Positions 7,549 to 15,419 of a stretch of DNA of 18,851 nt are shown one piece after another. The DNA lies in NCBI RefSeq assembly GCF_003248605.1, contig NZ_QFPF01000046.1:1-18851 (forward strand), written 5' to 3'. The notes beneath the pieces were generated by a model, which was given only the letters and a program-made list of their open reading frames with translations, ran no database searches and was not told the origin of the DNA. Every line of letters starts with the position of its first letter. Positions within the stretch are counted from its first letter, which is position 1. This DNA comes from Microbacterium sp. Its GTDB lineage: Bacteria; Actinomycetota; Actinomycetes; Actinomycetales; Microbacteriaceae. Made by a program: the position numbers and the translations under genes.

Positions 7549-9090
7549 GTGCCCGACCCGACGCTCTGCGCAGCGCTCGCCGCCGACCTCGCCGAAGCTT
7601 CGTACACCGCCGCGCGCCTACGGGGACTGTGGGGCGTCGCCGCCGACGAGGCATGGGGCCGCGGCCGTACCCTTCCCGCACGCCGCGCGCTCGCCGGATC
7701 GCAGGCGCCCGCCGCGACGCTCGCGCGCCTGTTCTGCCTCGGTGAGCCCGTTTCCCGAGACGACGTCGACGCAGCCCTGCCCCGCACCCGAGTCGCAGGG
7801 CTGCACGCCCTGGGACTCACGGCGCAGGGCGACGACGGGCTCGTGCACCCGCTGGCATCGGTGCGTCCGCAGGCCTATGTCGACGATCAGGGCGCGGGCG
7901 AGTGGTGGGTGGCCAGCGACCTCGACGAGAGCGTCCTGCGTGGGCCGCTGCCGGAGGATCATGTGCTCGGCGTCGGCGGCGCGTCGATGACCCTCGCGGG
8001 ACTCCAGCTGCCGACCCCCGCGGCACGGGTGCTCGATGTGGGGACGGGATGCGGCATCCAGGCCCTGCGCGCTCGCCGGGTCGCCGACCTGGTCGTCGCG
8101 ACCGACATCTCGGAGGGTGCGCTGCGCTTCACCCGGATGAACGCGCTGATCAACGGGATCTCAGGAATCGACACGCGCGCCGGGAGCCTGTTCGCGCCCG
8201 TCGCCGGCGAGGTGTTCGATCGCATCGTGTCGAACCCGCCGTTCGTCATCACACCGCGGCGGGAGGGCGTGCCCGCGTACGAGTACCGCGACGGGGGGCT
8301 GGTCGGAGACGCGCTCGTCGAGGCCTTCGTGCGCGGTGCGGGTGCGCACCTCGTCGAAGGCGGCACGGCGCAGCTGCTCGGCAACTGGGAGTACCGCGAC
8401 GGGTCCCATGGCGACGGACTCGAGCGCGTGCGGGCGTGGGTGCAGGCGAGCGGCGTCCCGCTCGACGCGTGGGTCATCGAACGCGAGCGCCTCGATCCGA
8501 TCGCCTACGCCGAGCTCTGGATCCGCGACGGCGGCACCGTCGCAGGCTCGGACGCCTACGACGAGCTGCTCGGCGCGTGGCTCGATGACTTCGCCCACCG
8601 CGGCGTGCGTGAGGTGGGCTTCGGCTACGTGCTGCTCCGGCGGCGCAGGCCCGGGATGCCGGCGCTCGCCCGTTACGAACGTGTCGCGACCGCGGTGTCC
8701 GAGGGTTCGCTGGGCGCGCATCTCGCCGCGTGTCTCGAGGCGCACGACCGACAGGTCGTGCTCGACGACGCCGAGCTGGCGGCATCCACCCTGCGGGTCT
8801 CGCCCGACGTCACCGAGGCCCGCCATCTGGTGCCGGGGGCACCCGACCCGAGTGTCATCGAGCTGCGTCAGGGCGGCGGATTCGGGCGCACGCTCTCGGT
8901 CGATCCGGCGCTCGCGGGAGTGGTCGGCGCATGCGACGGCGACCTGCCGCTGGGCGCGCTGATCGACGCGGTCGCCGACCTGCTCGAGGTCGAGGCGGGG
9001 ATGCTGCGCGCCGATCTGCTGCCGAGGGTGCGCGGCCTGATCGACGACGGGATGCTGGAGCTCGCCGACGCCGAGGGCGCGGGCGGGTGA
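7549..9090 (+). CDS. Class I SAM-dependent methyltransferase (NPPF type)
   Basis: This protein has about 513 residues. The SAM-binding motif I VLDVGTGCG is at 161-169, an acidic end of beta 2 lies in VVATDIS, and the catalytic IVSNPPF is at about 226-232. NPPF is the signature of enzymes that methylate planar amino groups (PrmC glutamine, RsmC/TrmN6 bases). An N-terminal domain of about 150 residues and a C-terminal domain of about 170 flank the catalytic core; this matches the actinobacterial family I know as DUF7059-methyltransferase-DUF7782. The substrate is unknown, with rRNA, tRNA or a protein glutamine all plausible. I chose GTG 7549 because GAGGGGG lies eight bases upstream; GTG 7540 and TTG 7528 are in frame. 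pcnA starts 23 bases after its stop. Confidence 0.85.
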   Translation: MPDPTLCAALAADLAEASYTAARLRGLWGVAADEAWGRGRTLPARRALAGSQAPAATLARLFCLGEPVSRDDVDAALPRTRVAGLHALGLTAQGDDGLVHPLASVRPQAYVDDQGAGEWWVASDLDESVLRGPLPEDHVLGVGGASMTLAGLQLPTPAARVLDVGTGCGIQALRARRVADLVVATDISEGALRFTRMNALINGISGIDTRAGSLFAPVAGEVFDRIVSNPPFVITPRREGVPAYEYRDGGLVGDALVEAFVRGAGAHLVEGGTAQLLGNWEYRDGSHGDGLERVRAWVQASGVPLDAWVIERERLDPIAYAELWIRDGGTVAGSDAYDELLGAWLDDFAHRGVREVGFGYVLLRRRRPGMPALARYERVATAVSEGSLGAHLAACLEAHDRQVVLDDAELAASTLRVSPDVTEARHLVPGAPDPSVIELRQGGGFGRTLSVDPALAGVVGACDGDLPLGALIDAVADLLEVEAGMLRADLLPRVRGLIDDGMLELADAEGAGG

Positions 9091-9101
9091 GTGCTCGTCG
9101 G

Positions 9102-9107
9102 TAGGCT
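9102..9107 (+). promoter_or_regulatory. Candidate -10 for a leaderless pcnA transcript
   Basis: TAGGCT (TANNNT pattern) ends six bases before the pcnA ATG at 9114. In actinobacteria this spacing is typical of promoters whose transcript begins at the start codon. A G-run (9108-9112) could instead act as a weak ribosome site for a transcript running through from the methyltransferase gene. Confidence 0.35.
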
Positions 9108-9113
9108 GGGGGC

Positions 9114-10541
9114 ATGGTGAGCATGGCCGAGGGCCTCGGCCGTCTCGGTGAGCTGGCGGCGTCCCCCATCGTCGCGAAGCTGGCGGACGCCTTCGCCGAC
9201 GCGGGATTCGAGCTGGCCGTCGTCGGCGGACCCGTGCGCGATGCCCTGCTCGGCCGCGTCACCAACGATCTCGACTTCACGACGAACGCGTTGCCCGACG
9301 ACATCCTGCGCATCGTCACCCCCCTGAGCACGGCACAGTGGGACGTCGGTCGCGCGTTCGGAACGATCGGCGCGCGGGTGCGCGGCGAGCAGGTCGAGAT
9401 CACGACATACCGCGCCGATGCGTACGACGGCGAGACGCGCAAGCCGCTCGTGAAGTTCGGCGACACCCTCGAGGGCGACCTCGTGCGACGCGACTTCACG
9501 GTCAACGCGATGGCTCTGCGCGTGCCCGGTCCCCAGCTGATCGATCCCACGGGCGGCGTCGAAGACCTTCTCGCTGGGGTGCTCCGCACACCGACCGAGC
9601 CCGCGGTCAGTTTCGGCGACGACCCGCTGCGCATGCTGCGGGCGGCGCGTTTCGCCGCGCAGCTCGGCTTCAGCGTCGACGCCTCGGTCGCCGAGGCCAT
9701 GGGCGCACTGCGCGAGAGTCTGTCGATCGTCAGCCCCGAGCGCATCCAGGGTGAGCTCGTGCGGCTGCTGCAGTGCGATGATCCCGATCCGGGGCTGCGG
9801 CTTCTCGTCGACACGGGGTTGGCCGAGCAGTTCCTTCCCGAAGTGCCGTCGCTGCGGCTCGAGGTCGACGAACACCACCACCACAAGGACGTCTACGAGC
9901 ACTCGCTCACGGTGCTGCGTCAGGCGATCGCGCTCGAGCGCGAACGGCGCCCGGGCGAGGCGCCCGACGTCGCACTGCGGCTCGCGGCGCTGCTGCACGA
10001 CATCGGCAAGCCCGCGACCCGCAAGCTCGAACCGCGCGGGGGCGTGACCTTCCACCACCACGACGCCGTGGGGGCCCGGCTCGCGCGCAAACGGCTGCAG
10101 GCTCTGCGCTTCGACACCGACACGATCGGGGCCGTGACGCAGCTGATCGACCAGCACCTGCGCTTCTTCGGCTATGCCGAGGGAGCGTGGACCGATTCGG
10201 CCGTGCGTCGGTACGTGCGGGATGCCGGAGCCCAGCTCGAGCGCCTGCACATCCTCACCCGCGCCGATGTCACCACGCGCAACGCCCGCAAGGCCGCGCG
10301 GCTGCGCGCGGCCTACGACGACATCGAGCGCCGCATCGCCGACCTCGCCGAGCAGGAGCAGCTCGACGCGATGCGACCGGCGCTGGATGGCAACCGCATT
10401 CAGGAGGTGCTGGGTCTTCGTCCCGGTCCCGACGTGGGCCGTGCCTATCGATTCCTGCTCGATCTGCGGCTCGACGAGGGTGTGCTCGATGAGGCCGAGG
10501 CCGAGCGCCGCCTGCGCGACTGGTGGGCCGAGCAGGGCTGA
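9114..10541 (+). CDS. pcnA: CCA tRNA nucleotidyltransferase with HD domain
   Basis: This 475-residue class II nucleotidyltransferase adds or repairs the CCA end of tRNAs. The nucleotidyltransferase head has GGPVRD at 38-43 and the metal-binding NDLDFTT at 51-57. The family motifs VRRDFTVNAMAL and MLRAARFAAQLGF follow, then the neck SPERIQGELVRLL. The C-terminal HD phosphohydrolase-type domain has a His-rich EHHHHKDVYEHS and ALLHDIGKP (His295, Asp296). The order and length match actinobacterial PcnA (Rv3907c family). ATG 9114 is used; ATG 9123 is an in-frame alternative. In mycobacteria pcnA is divergent from mutT4 and the DUF6049 gene; here the methyltransferase occupies that gap. The gene converges on the alcohol dehydrogenase. 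Confidence 0.94.
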   Translation: MVSMAEGLGRLGELAASPIVAKLADAFADAGFELAVVGGPVRDALLGRVTNDLDFTTNALPDDILRIVTPLSTAQWDVGRAFGTIGARVRGEQVEITTYRADAYDGETRKPLVKFGDTLEGDLVRRDFTVNAMALRVPGPQLIDPTGGVEDLLAGVLRTPTEPAVSFGDDPLRMLRAARFAAQLGFSVDASVAEAMGALRESLSIVSPERIQGELVRLLQCDDPDPGLRLLVDTGLAEQFLPEVPSLRLEVDEHHHHKDVYEHSLTVLRQAIALERERRPGEAPDVALRLAALLHDIGKPATRKLEPRGGVTFHHHDAVGARLARKRLQALRFDTDTIGAVTQLIDQHLRFFGYAEGAWTDSAVRRYVRDAGAQLERLHILTRADVTTRNARKAARLRAAYDDIERRIADLAEQEQLDAMRPALDGNRIQEVLGLRPGPDVGRAYRFLLDLRLDEGVLDEAEAERRLRDWWAEQG

Positions 10542-10554
10542 GCCTTCGCGCGGG

Positions 10555-10572
10555 GGATGCGGCGCAGCATCC
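10555..10572. repeat. Small GGATGC/GCATCC hairpin after pcnA
   Basis: A perfect 6-bp inverted repeat (GGATGC, six-base loop, GCATCC) begins 14 bases after the pcnA stop. It is too short to be a strong terminator by itself but lies where one is expected. The same hexamer recurs through the window. Confidence 0.4.
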
Positions 10573-10630
10573 TGCATGCTCGGTGTCGCGCGCCGGGGGC
10601 GTGTCCCGCGCCGGGTGTCCCCGATCTCGG

Positions 10631-10698
10631 CGTTGGGGCGTCGGGGCTGCGTTGGGGCGCGGAGCAGCACGCCCCAACGTGATTCCGACGCCCCAACG
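10631..10698. repeat. Nested double inverted repeat between converging genes
   Basis: The outer arms CGTTGGGGCGTCGG (10631-10644) and their exact complement (10685-10698) form a 14-bp stem. Inside, CGTTGGGGCG (10650-10659) pairs perfectly with 10670-10679. The ten-base word therefore occurs four times, twice in each orientation. The pcnA stop is 90 bases to the left and the adh stop 27 bases to the right, so it may terminate both transcripts. The nested pattern and repeated word also resemble REP-like intergenic elements. In the rest of this gap (10542-10630 and 10699-10724) I see only the small hairpin at 10555-10572 and a short direct repeat CGCGCCGGG. Confidence 0.75.
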
Positions 10699-10724
10699 GC
10701 AGGGGCGGCAGCGACCGGCGCGGA

Positions 10725-11759
10725 TCAGGGCACGACGACCGCGCGACCCCGGACGGTGCCCTTGTGCAGCTTCGCGTAGGCCTCGACGGCGTCATCGATG
10801 CCGTAGCGCTCGACGTGCACATCGACGCCACCCGAGCGCGCGAGATCGAGCACCTCGCGCAACTCGCTGCGGCTGCCCCAGTACGGCGCGCGCACAGCTG
10901 CACCCATGGGTGTCGCGAAGAAGCCGGCCTGCATCGTGCCGCCGCCGATGCCGACGATGTGCACGACCCCGTCGATCGCGACAGCGGCCTTCGCGGTGTC
11001 GATCGTCGGCTGCGCGCCCACGAAGTCGAAGACCGTCTCGGCGCCGAGGCCACCCGTGAGCTTCTTGATCTCGTCGGCGGTGTCGGGCCCCGAGATGAGC
11101 GTGTGGTGCGCGCCGACCTCTTTCGCGAGCGCCAGCTTCTCCTCATTCAGATCGACCGCGATGACCGTCACCGCGGAGATCGCGCGCAGGATCTGGATGC
11201 CGACGTGTCCGAGTCCGCCCGCGCCGATGACCACCGCGGTGGCACCCGGATACAGCTTGTGCTGGGCGGAGCGGATCGCGTGGTACGGGGTGAGTCCGGC
11301 ATCCGTCAGCGAGACCGTCTCGACCGGATCGAGGTCACCGAGCGGCACGAGATGGCGCGCATCGTCGACGATGACGTATTCGGCCATCGCGCCCGGCGTT
11401 CCGAGTCCGGGCGGGGTGATGCCGAGCTCCGCGGCGTGCGGGCAATAGTTCTCGCGACCCTGAGAACAGGCGTGGCACTGACCGCATCCCCACGGTCCGT
11501 AGATCGCGTACGACCCGCCGAGTTCGACGCCCTCGACGCCGTCACCGAGCTTGTCGACGATGCCGGCACCCTCGTGACCGAGAGTGAGAGGCAGACCGTA
11601 GCTGTACTGGTCGGCAGGAAGATCCATGACGAACCAGTCGGAGTGGCAGAGGCCGGCAGCGGTCACTTTGAGTCGGATCTGGCCCGGTCCGGGTTCGGGG
11701 GTCTCGATCTCGACGACTTCGGGGCCCTTGCCGATCTCGCGGTACTGCACAGCCTTCAT
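10725..11759 (-). CDS. Zinc-dependent alcohol dehydrogenase (MDR family)
   Basis: This 344-residue medium-chain dehydrogenase/reductase oxidises alcohols to aldehydes with NAD. Catalytic zinc ligands are Cys38 (GLCHSDW) and the GHEGAG motif at 61-66. The four structural-zinc cysteines, 92, 95, 98 and 106, lie in GCGQCHACSQGRENYC. The Rossmann motif is GAGGLGHVGIQIL, and an Asp in VIAVDLNEEK favours NAD over NADP. ATG 11759 is chosen because GGAGAG precedes it; the open frame upstream is artefactual. It is divergent from the GAF regulator, and the aldehyde dehydrogenase for its product lies beyond that regulator. AdhP-like or aryl-alcohol substrates are both possible, and the sequence does not fix the substrate. 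Confidence 0.92.
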   Translation of the reverse strand: MKAVQYREIGKGPEVVEIETPEPGPGQIRLKVTAAGLCHSDWFVMDLPADQYSYGLPLTLGHEGAGIVDKLGDGVEGVELGGSYAIYGPWGCGQCHACSQGRENYCPHAAELGITPPGLGTPGAMAEYVIVDDARHLVPLGDLDPVETVSLTDAGLTPYHAIRSAQHKLYPGATAVVIGAGGLGHVGIQILRAISAVTVIAVDLNEEKLALAKEVGAHHTLISGPDTADEIKKLTGGLGAETVFDFVGAQPTIDTAKAAVAIDGVVHIVGIGGGTMQAGFFATPMGAAVRAPYWGSRSELREVLDLARSGGVDVHVERYGIDDAVEAYAKLHKGTVRGRAVVVP

Positions 11760-11821
11760 GGCGTTCTCTCCTTCGGTAGCGGTATCTCCAGCCTCCTCGA
11801 TCCTTCCACCGGACGCGGGGG

Positions 11822-11835
11822 TTGCGCCCGTGCAA
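11822..11835. promoter_or_regulatory. Candidate operator TTGC-N6-GCAA in the adh/regulator gap
   Basis: This short inverted repeat lies in the 161-base divergent gap between adh and the regulator (11760-11920). GTTGC half-sites recur ahead of the aldehyde dehydrogenase on the minus strand (13303-13317, ten bases apart). Arms of four to five bases are weak evidence. Apart from this and the -10 candidate at 11871 I see no other clear site in the gap. Confidence 0.22.
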
Positions 11836-11870
11836 AATCCCGCGAGGGACCCCACGCTCCGACGGCGACC

Positions 11871-11876
11871 TACACT
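11871..11876 (+). promoter_or_regulatory. Candidate -10 for the GAF regulator gene
   Basis: TACACT fits TANNNT and would place a transcript start about 38 bases before the ATG at 11921. No good -35 hexamer is present at 16-18 bases, as is common for activator-dependent promoters. Confidence 0.33.
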
Positions 11877-11920
11877 GGTCGCACACGCGCACGCGCTCCA
11901 CCGATGACGATCGGAGCCCC

Positions 11921-13246
11921 ATGACGTCGCCCTGGTCACCCCGCCGGGATGTCTCGCCCGAGACCTCACGCATGCTCATCGAGCGCGCCCACGACGAGTT
12001 CGTGCAGGGCAATCCCGCCGATCCGCGACTCCTCGACGTGCGCCCCCTTGTGCGCGAGTCCTGGCGACGATCGCTCGCGGTGCTCGTCGGAGCCGAGGTG
12101 CCCCCTCCGCTCGACCTGTCCGCGGCCGACCTCGAGGAGTACCGGCGAACGCACCCGCTCGCCGGGGTGCTCGAGATGATCCGCGCGCTGCTGCTTCCGG
12201 GCGACGTCGCCGACGCCGGTGTGGCCGTCGCCGTCGGCGACGCGGCCGGACGGCTGCTCTGGGTCGAGGGCGACCGCCACGTGCGCGCACTCACGGGAGA
12301 GATGGGATTCGTCGCCGGCGCCAACTGGTCGGAGGCGGCCGTCGGGACGGCGGCACCCGGCACCGCGCTCACCCTGGATCGCTCCGTGCAGATCCGCGGC
12401 GCGGAGCACTACAACCGGCTGGTCCAGCCCTGGAGCTGTACCGCCGCCCCCGTGCACGACCCCGAGACCCGGCGCATCGTCGGCGTCATCGATGTGACGG
12501 GCGGCGCGAGCGCCGTGACCCCGCAGGCACAGCTGCTCGTGGATGCCACGGCCCGGGCGGTGGAGGGCGAGCTGCTCGTCGCACGGCTGCGGGCGCGTGC
12601 GGAGCGGCCGTCCCCCGCCCGCGCGCGGTCGCGGCCGTCAACTCGAGCGATGCGATCGATGTTGCGCGTGCTGGGACGTGATCGGGCGCTGCTCGAGGTT
12701 GCGACCGAGGGCGGCGACACCGTCATCGAGCTCACTGCCCGGCATGCCGAGATCCTGCTCGTGCTGGCGACCCATCGCCAGGGTCTTTCCGCCGAGACCC
12801 TCGCCGAGCTGGTCTACGGACCGGATGCCGCCCCCGAGACGCTGCGCGCCGAGATGGTGCGGCTGCGTAAGGTCCTGGAGCGCACCGCACCGCACCTCGT
12901 GCCGGCATCCCGCCCGTATCGCCTCGCCGCCGAGCTCGAGACCGACGCGCAGCACGTGCTGTCGTTGCTGGATCGCGGGGCCCACCGTGTGGCGCTCGCC
13001 GCCTATCGCGGCGCCGTGCTGCCGGACTCGGTGGCACCGGGTGTCGAAGAGGTGCGCGAGGGCGCGCGTCTCGCGCTGCGCGAGGCTCTTATGGCCGAGG
13101 CGAGCGCCGAGGTGCTGCTCGGATACGCCGACACCGAGGATGCCGCTGAAGACGTCGAGGTGCTGCGACTGTGCCTGAGTCTGCTGCCGCAGCGCTCTCC
13201 GCGACGTGCCGGACTGGTCGCCCGGCTCACTCGCCTCGAGGGGTGA
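11921..13246 (+). CDS. AcoR-like GAF-domain regulator with SARP-like output end
   Basis: This protein has about 441 residues. An AcoR-type N-terminus (VRESWRRS at 44-51) leads into a GAF sensor domain at about 80-195, with the family signatures GANWSEAAVGT, GAEHY, WSCTAAPVHDP and GVIDVTG. The usual sigma-54 AAA+ domain and Fis-type helix-turn-helix are absent. Residues about 268-338 instead look like an OmpR/SARP-type winged helix (LTARHAEILLVLATH to ASRPYRLA). Residues about 343-440 resemble a bacterial transcriptional activator (BTAD-like) helical region with AAYRGAVLPDS. ATG 11921 follows CGGAG. Its position between the alcohol and aldehyde dehydrogenases suggests that it controls them, perhaps sensing an alcohol or aldehyde. 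Domain limits are approximate and the ligand is unknown. Confidence 0.8.
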   Translation: MTSPWSPRRDVSPETSRMLIERAHDEFVQGNPADPRLLDVRPLVRESWRRSLAVLVGAEVPPPLDLSAADLEEYRRTHPLAGVLEMIRALLLPGDVADAGVAVAVGDAAGRLLWVEGDRHVRALTGEMGFVAGANWSEAAVGTAAPGTALTLDRSVQIRGAEHYNRLVQPWSCTAAPVHDPETRRIVGVIDVTGGASAVTPQAQLLVDATARAVEGELLVARLRARAERPSPARARSRPSTRAMRSMLRVLGRDRALLEVATEGGDTVIELTARHAEILLVLATHRQGLSAETLAELVYGPDAAPETLRAEMVRLRKVLERTAPHLVPASRPYRLAAELETDAQHVLSLLDRGAHRVALAAYRGAVLPDSVAPGVEEVREGARLALREALMAEASAEVLLGYADTEDAAEDVEVLRLCLSLLPQRSPRRAGLVARLTRLEG

Positions 13247-13252
13247 GCCGGG
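13221..13252 (+). terminator. Hairpin overlapping the regulator stop codon
   Basis: CCCGGCTCAC (13221-13230) pairs perfectly with 13243-13252 across a 12-base loop, and the TGA stop (13244-13246) lies in the right arm. A GC-rich stem of this size is a plausible intrinsic terminator separating the regulator from the aldehyde dehydrogenase, although it has no T-tract. Confidence 0.55.
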
Positions 13253-13302
13253 CCGCGTCAGCGGCGTGATACCGACAGCGGTGGATGCCGGGGCACGGCC
13301 TC

Positions 13303-13334
13303 GCAACCCGATGCAACGTCGCGCGGCCTAGCGT
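13303..13334 (+). promoter_or_regulatory. Candidate aldehyde dehydrogenase promoter with GCAAC direct repeat
   Basis: TAGCGT (13329-13334) fits the TANNNT -10 pattern, 58 bases before the ATG at 13393. Upstream, GCAAC occurs twice (13303-13307 and 13313-13317), exactly one helical turn apart, near where an activator would bind. There is no clear -35. The pairing of a weak promoter with tandem half-sites suggests activation by the neighbouring regulator, but this is inference. Confidence 0.3.
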
Positions 13335-13392
13335 CGACGCACACGTCCCGGCGGGCACGCCGGGCACTCATGACACGTCGAAGGAGACAGAC

Positions 13393-14940
13393 ATGACCAT
13401 CGTCGAAGAGGGCGTCTCGAGCGTCTACGCCGCCCCCGGCCAGCGCGGGGCGCTCGCCGAGTACCGCTCCCGCTACGGCCACTACATCGGTGGGGAGTTC
13501 GTCGACCCCGTCAAGGGCGAGTACTTCGAGAACATCTCCCCGGTCACCGGCAAGCCGTTCTGCGAAGTGGGGCGCGGCACCGCCGAAGACATCGATCGAG
13601 CGGTGGATGTCGCCTGGAAGGCGTTCGCGTCATGGGGCAAGACGAGTCCTGCCGAGCGCGCCAACATTCTCAACAAGATCGCCGACCGCATCGAGGCGAA
13701 CCTCGAGAAGATCGCCGTCGCCGAGACCTGGGAGAACGGCAAGCCGATCCGCGAGACACTGGCCGCCGACATCCCCCTCGCGGTCGATCACTTCCGCTAC
13801 TTCGCCGGCGTGCTGCGGGCGCAGGAGGGCTCGCTCAGCCAGCTCGACGAGGACACCGTGGCCTACCACTTCCACGAGCCGCTCGGTGTGGTCGGTCAGA
13901 TCATCCCGTGGAACTTCCCCATCCTCATGGCGACGTGGAAGCTCGCCCCCGCCCTCGCCGCCGGGAACTGCGTCGTGCTGAAGCCTGCCGAGCAGACCCC
14001 GGCATCCCTGCTGTTCCTCTTCGACATCATCGGCGACCTGCTGCCGGCGGGTGTCGTGAACATCGTCAACGGGTTCGGGATCGAGGCGGGCGCGCCTCTC
14101 GCGCAGCACAAGCGCATCCGCAAGGTCGCCTTCACGGGCGAGACGACCACCGGTCGCCTGATCATGCAGTACGCGTCGCAGAACCTCATCCCCGTGACCC
14201 TCGAGCTCGGCGGCAAGAGCGCGAACGTCTTCTTCGAGGATGTCGCACGGGCCAAGGACGACTATTACGACAAGGCGCTCGAGGGTTTCACGTTCTTCGC
14301 GCTCAACCAGGGCGAGGTCTGCACGTGTCCGTCGCGGGCGCTCATCCAGCGCTCCATCTACGACGGATTCCTCGGCGACGCGCTCGAGCGGGTCGGCAAG
14401 ATCGTGCAGGGCAATCCGCTCGACCCCGCGACGATGATCGGTGCCCAGGCATCGAACGACCAGCTCGAGAAGATCCTCTCGTACATCCAGATCGGCACGG
14501 AGGGCGGCGCGAAGCTACTGACCGGCGGCGAGCGGGTGGACCTCGGCGGCGATCTGGCCGAGGGGTATTACGTGGCCCCCACCGTGTTCGAGGGAACGAA
14601 CGACATGCGCATCTTCCAGGAGGAGATCTTCGGGCCGGTGGTCTCGGTCACCTCCTTCGACGGATTCGACGACGCCATGTCGATCGCCAACGACACCCTG
14701 TACGGCCTCGGCGCGGGCGTCTGGAGTCGCAACGGCGACACCGCATATCGCGCCGGACGCGGCCTCGAGGCCGGGCGCGTGTGGACGAACACGTACCACC
14801 AGTACCCGGCGCACGCGGCGTTCGGCGGGTACAAGCAGTCGGGCATCGGACGGGAGAACCACCTCAAGATGCTCGATCACTACCAGCAGACCAAGAACCT
14901 GCTCGTGTCGTACGCCGAAGGGCCCATGGGCTTCTTCTGA
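13393..14940 (+). CDS. NAD-dependent (acet)aldehyde dehydrogenase
   Basis: This 515-residue member of the ALDH superfamily is of the ExaC/Ald acetaldehyde dehydrogenase type. PWNFP carries the oxyanion-hole Asn174, VVLKPAE has Lys197, LELGGKS has the general base Glu271, and [12 protein letters not shown] has the catalytic Cys310 with a second cysteine two residues on. [13 protein letters not shown] near the C-terminus is typical of this group. ATG 13393 is chosen because GAAGGAG lies just upstream; the longer open frame to 13285 crosses the putative promoter. It oxidises the aldehyde product of the nearby alcohol dehydrogenase, giving an alcohol-to-acid pathway. It is followed by DUF779, a frequent partner of this enzyme. 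Acetaldehyde is the likeliest substrate but is not proven. Confidence 0.93.
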   Translation: MTIVEEGVSSVYAAPGQRGALAEYRSRYGHYIGGEFVDPVKGEYFENISPVTGKPFCEVGRGTAEDIDRAVDVAWKAFASWGKTSPAERANILNKIADRIEANLEKIAVAETWENGKPIRETLAADIPLAVDHFRYFAGVLRAQEGSLSQLDEDTVAYHFHEPLGVVGQIIPWNFPILMATWKLAPALAAGNCVVLKPAEQTPASLLFLFDIIGDLLPAGVVNIVNGFGIEAGAPLAQHKRIRKVAFTGETTTGRLIMQYASQNLIPVTLELGGKSANVFFEDVARAKDDYYDKALEGFTFFALNQGEVCTCPSRALIQRSIYDGFLGDALERVGKIVQGNPLDPATMIGAQASNDQLEKILSYIQIGTEGGAKLLTGGERVDLGGDLAEGYYVAPTVFEGTNDMRIFQEEIFGPVVSVTSFDGFDDAMSIANDTLYGLGAGVWSRNGDTAYRAGRGLEAGRVWTNTYHQYPAHAAFGGYKQSGIGRENHLKMLDHYQQTKNLLVSYAEGPMGFF

Positions 14941-14950
14941 ACCGACGCCC

Positions 14951-14987
14951 CGGGGCGGGTGCCTCTTTCCCCCGGGCACCCGCCCCG
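14951..14987 (+). repeat. Strong intercistronic hairpin between aldehyde dehydrogenase and DUF779
   Basis: CGGGGCGGGTGCC (14951-14963) pairs perfectly with 14975-14987 over an 11-base loop. It begins 10 bases after the dehydrogenase stop and ends just before the strong AAGGAGGA ribosome site of DUF779. It could attenuate transcription, or act as a 3' stabiliser that sets a lower level for DUF779. Confidence 0.65.
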
Positions 14988-15008
14988 AACCCACGAAGGA
15001 GGACCTCC

Positions 15009-15392
15009 ATGACCGAACGCGTCGCGGTGACCGCGGCGGCAGCATCCCTGCTTCGGGAGTTGACCGCCCAGCACGGGCCGCTGATGTTCCACCAGTCGGG
15101 TGGGTGCTGCGACGGCAGTGCCCCCATGTGCTACCCCGTCGGCATGTTCGTCACGGGACCCTCGGACGTGCTGCTCGGCACGATCGACGCCGGCGTGGAC
15201 GATCCGATCGAGGTGTACATGTCGATGTCGCAGTTCGAGTACTGGAAGTACACGCACCTGACCATCGACGTCGTACCGGGTCGCGGTGCGGGCTTCAGTG
15301 TCGAAGGGCCGACCGGGATGCGGTTCCTCATCCGCTCGCGGATGCTCACCGAGCACGAGCTCGAGGATCTGGCCCTCATGCCGTCCGAGTGA
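15009..15392 (+). CDS. DUF779 domain protein, aldehyde dehydrogenase partner
   Basis: This 127-residue small soluble protein has a conserved cysteine cluster FHQSGGCCDGSAPMC (Cys33, Cys34, Cys41), then a MSMSQFEYWKYTHLTIDVVPGRG stretch split between beta strands, and an RFLIRSRMLTEHE end. DUF779 genes commonly sit directly after acetaldehyde dehydrogenases of the ExaC/Ald type, as here. The biochemical role is not established; the cysteines suggest metal or redox binding, or a maturation/activator role for the enzyme. The start ATG is fixed by AAGGAGGA at 14996-15003. Length is normal for the family. Confidence 0.88.
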   Translation: MTERVAVTAAAASLLRELTAQHGPLMFHQSGGCCDGSAPMCYPVGMFVTGPSDVLLGTIDAGVDDPIEVYMSMSQFEYWKYTHLTIDVVPGRGAGFSVEGPTGMRFLIRSRMLTEHELEDLALMPSE

Positions 15393-15419
15393 TCACGGTC
15401 GACTCGCGACAAAAACTCC

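Noticed and set aside
12951..12960. AGCACGTGCT palindrome as a second parS
   Set aside because: It shares only the CACGTG core, lacks the TGTT/AACA arms and lies inside the regulator coding sequence.
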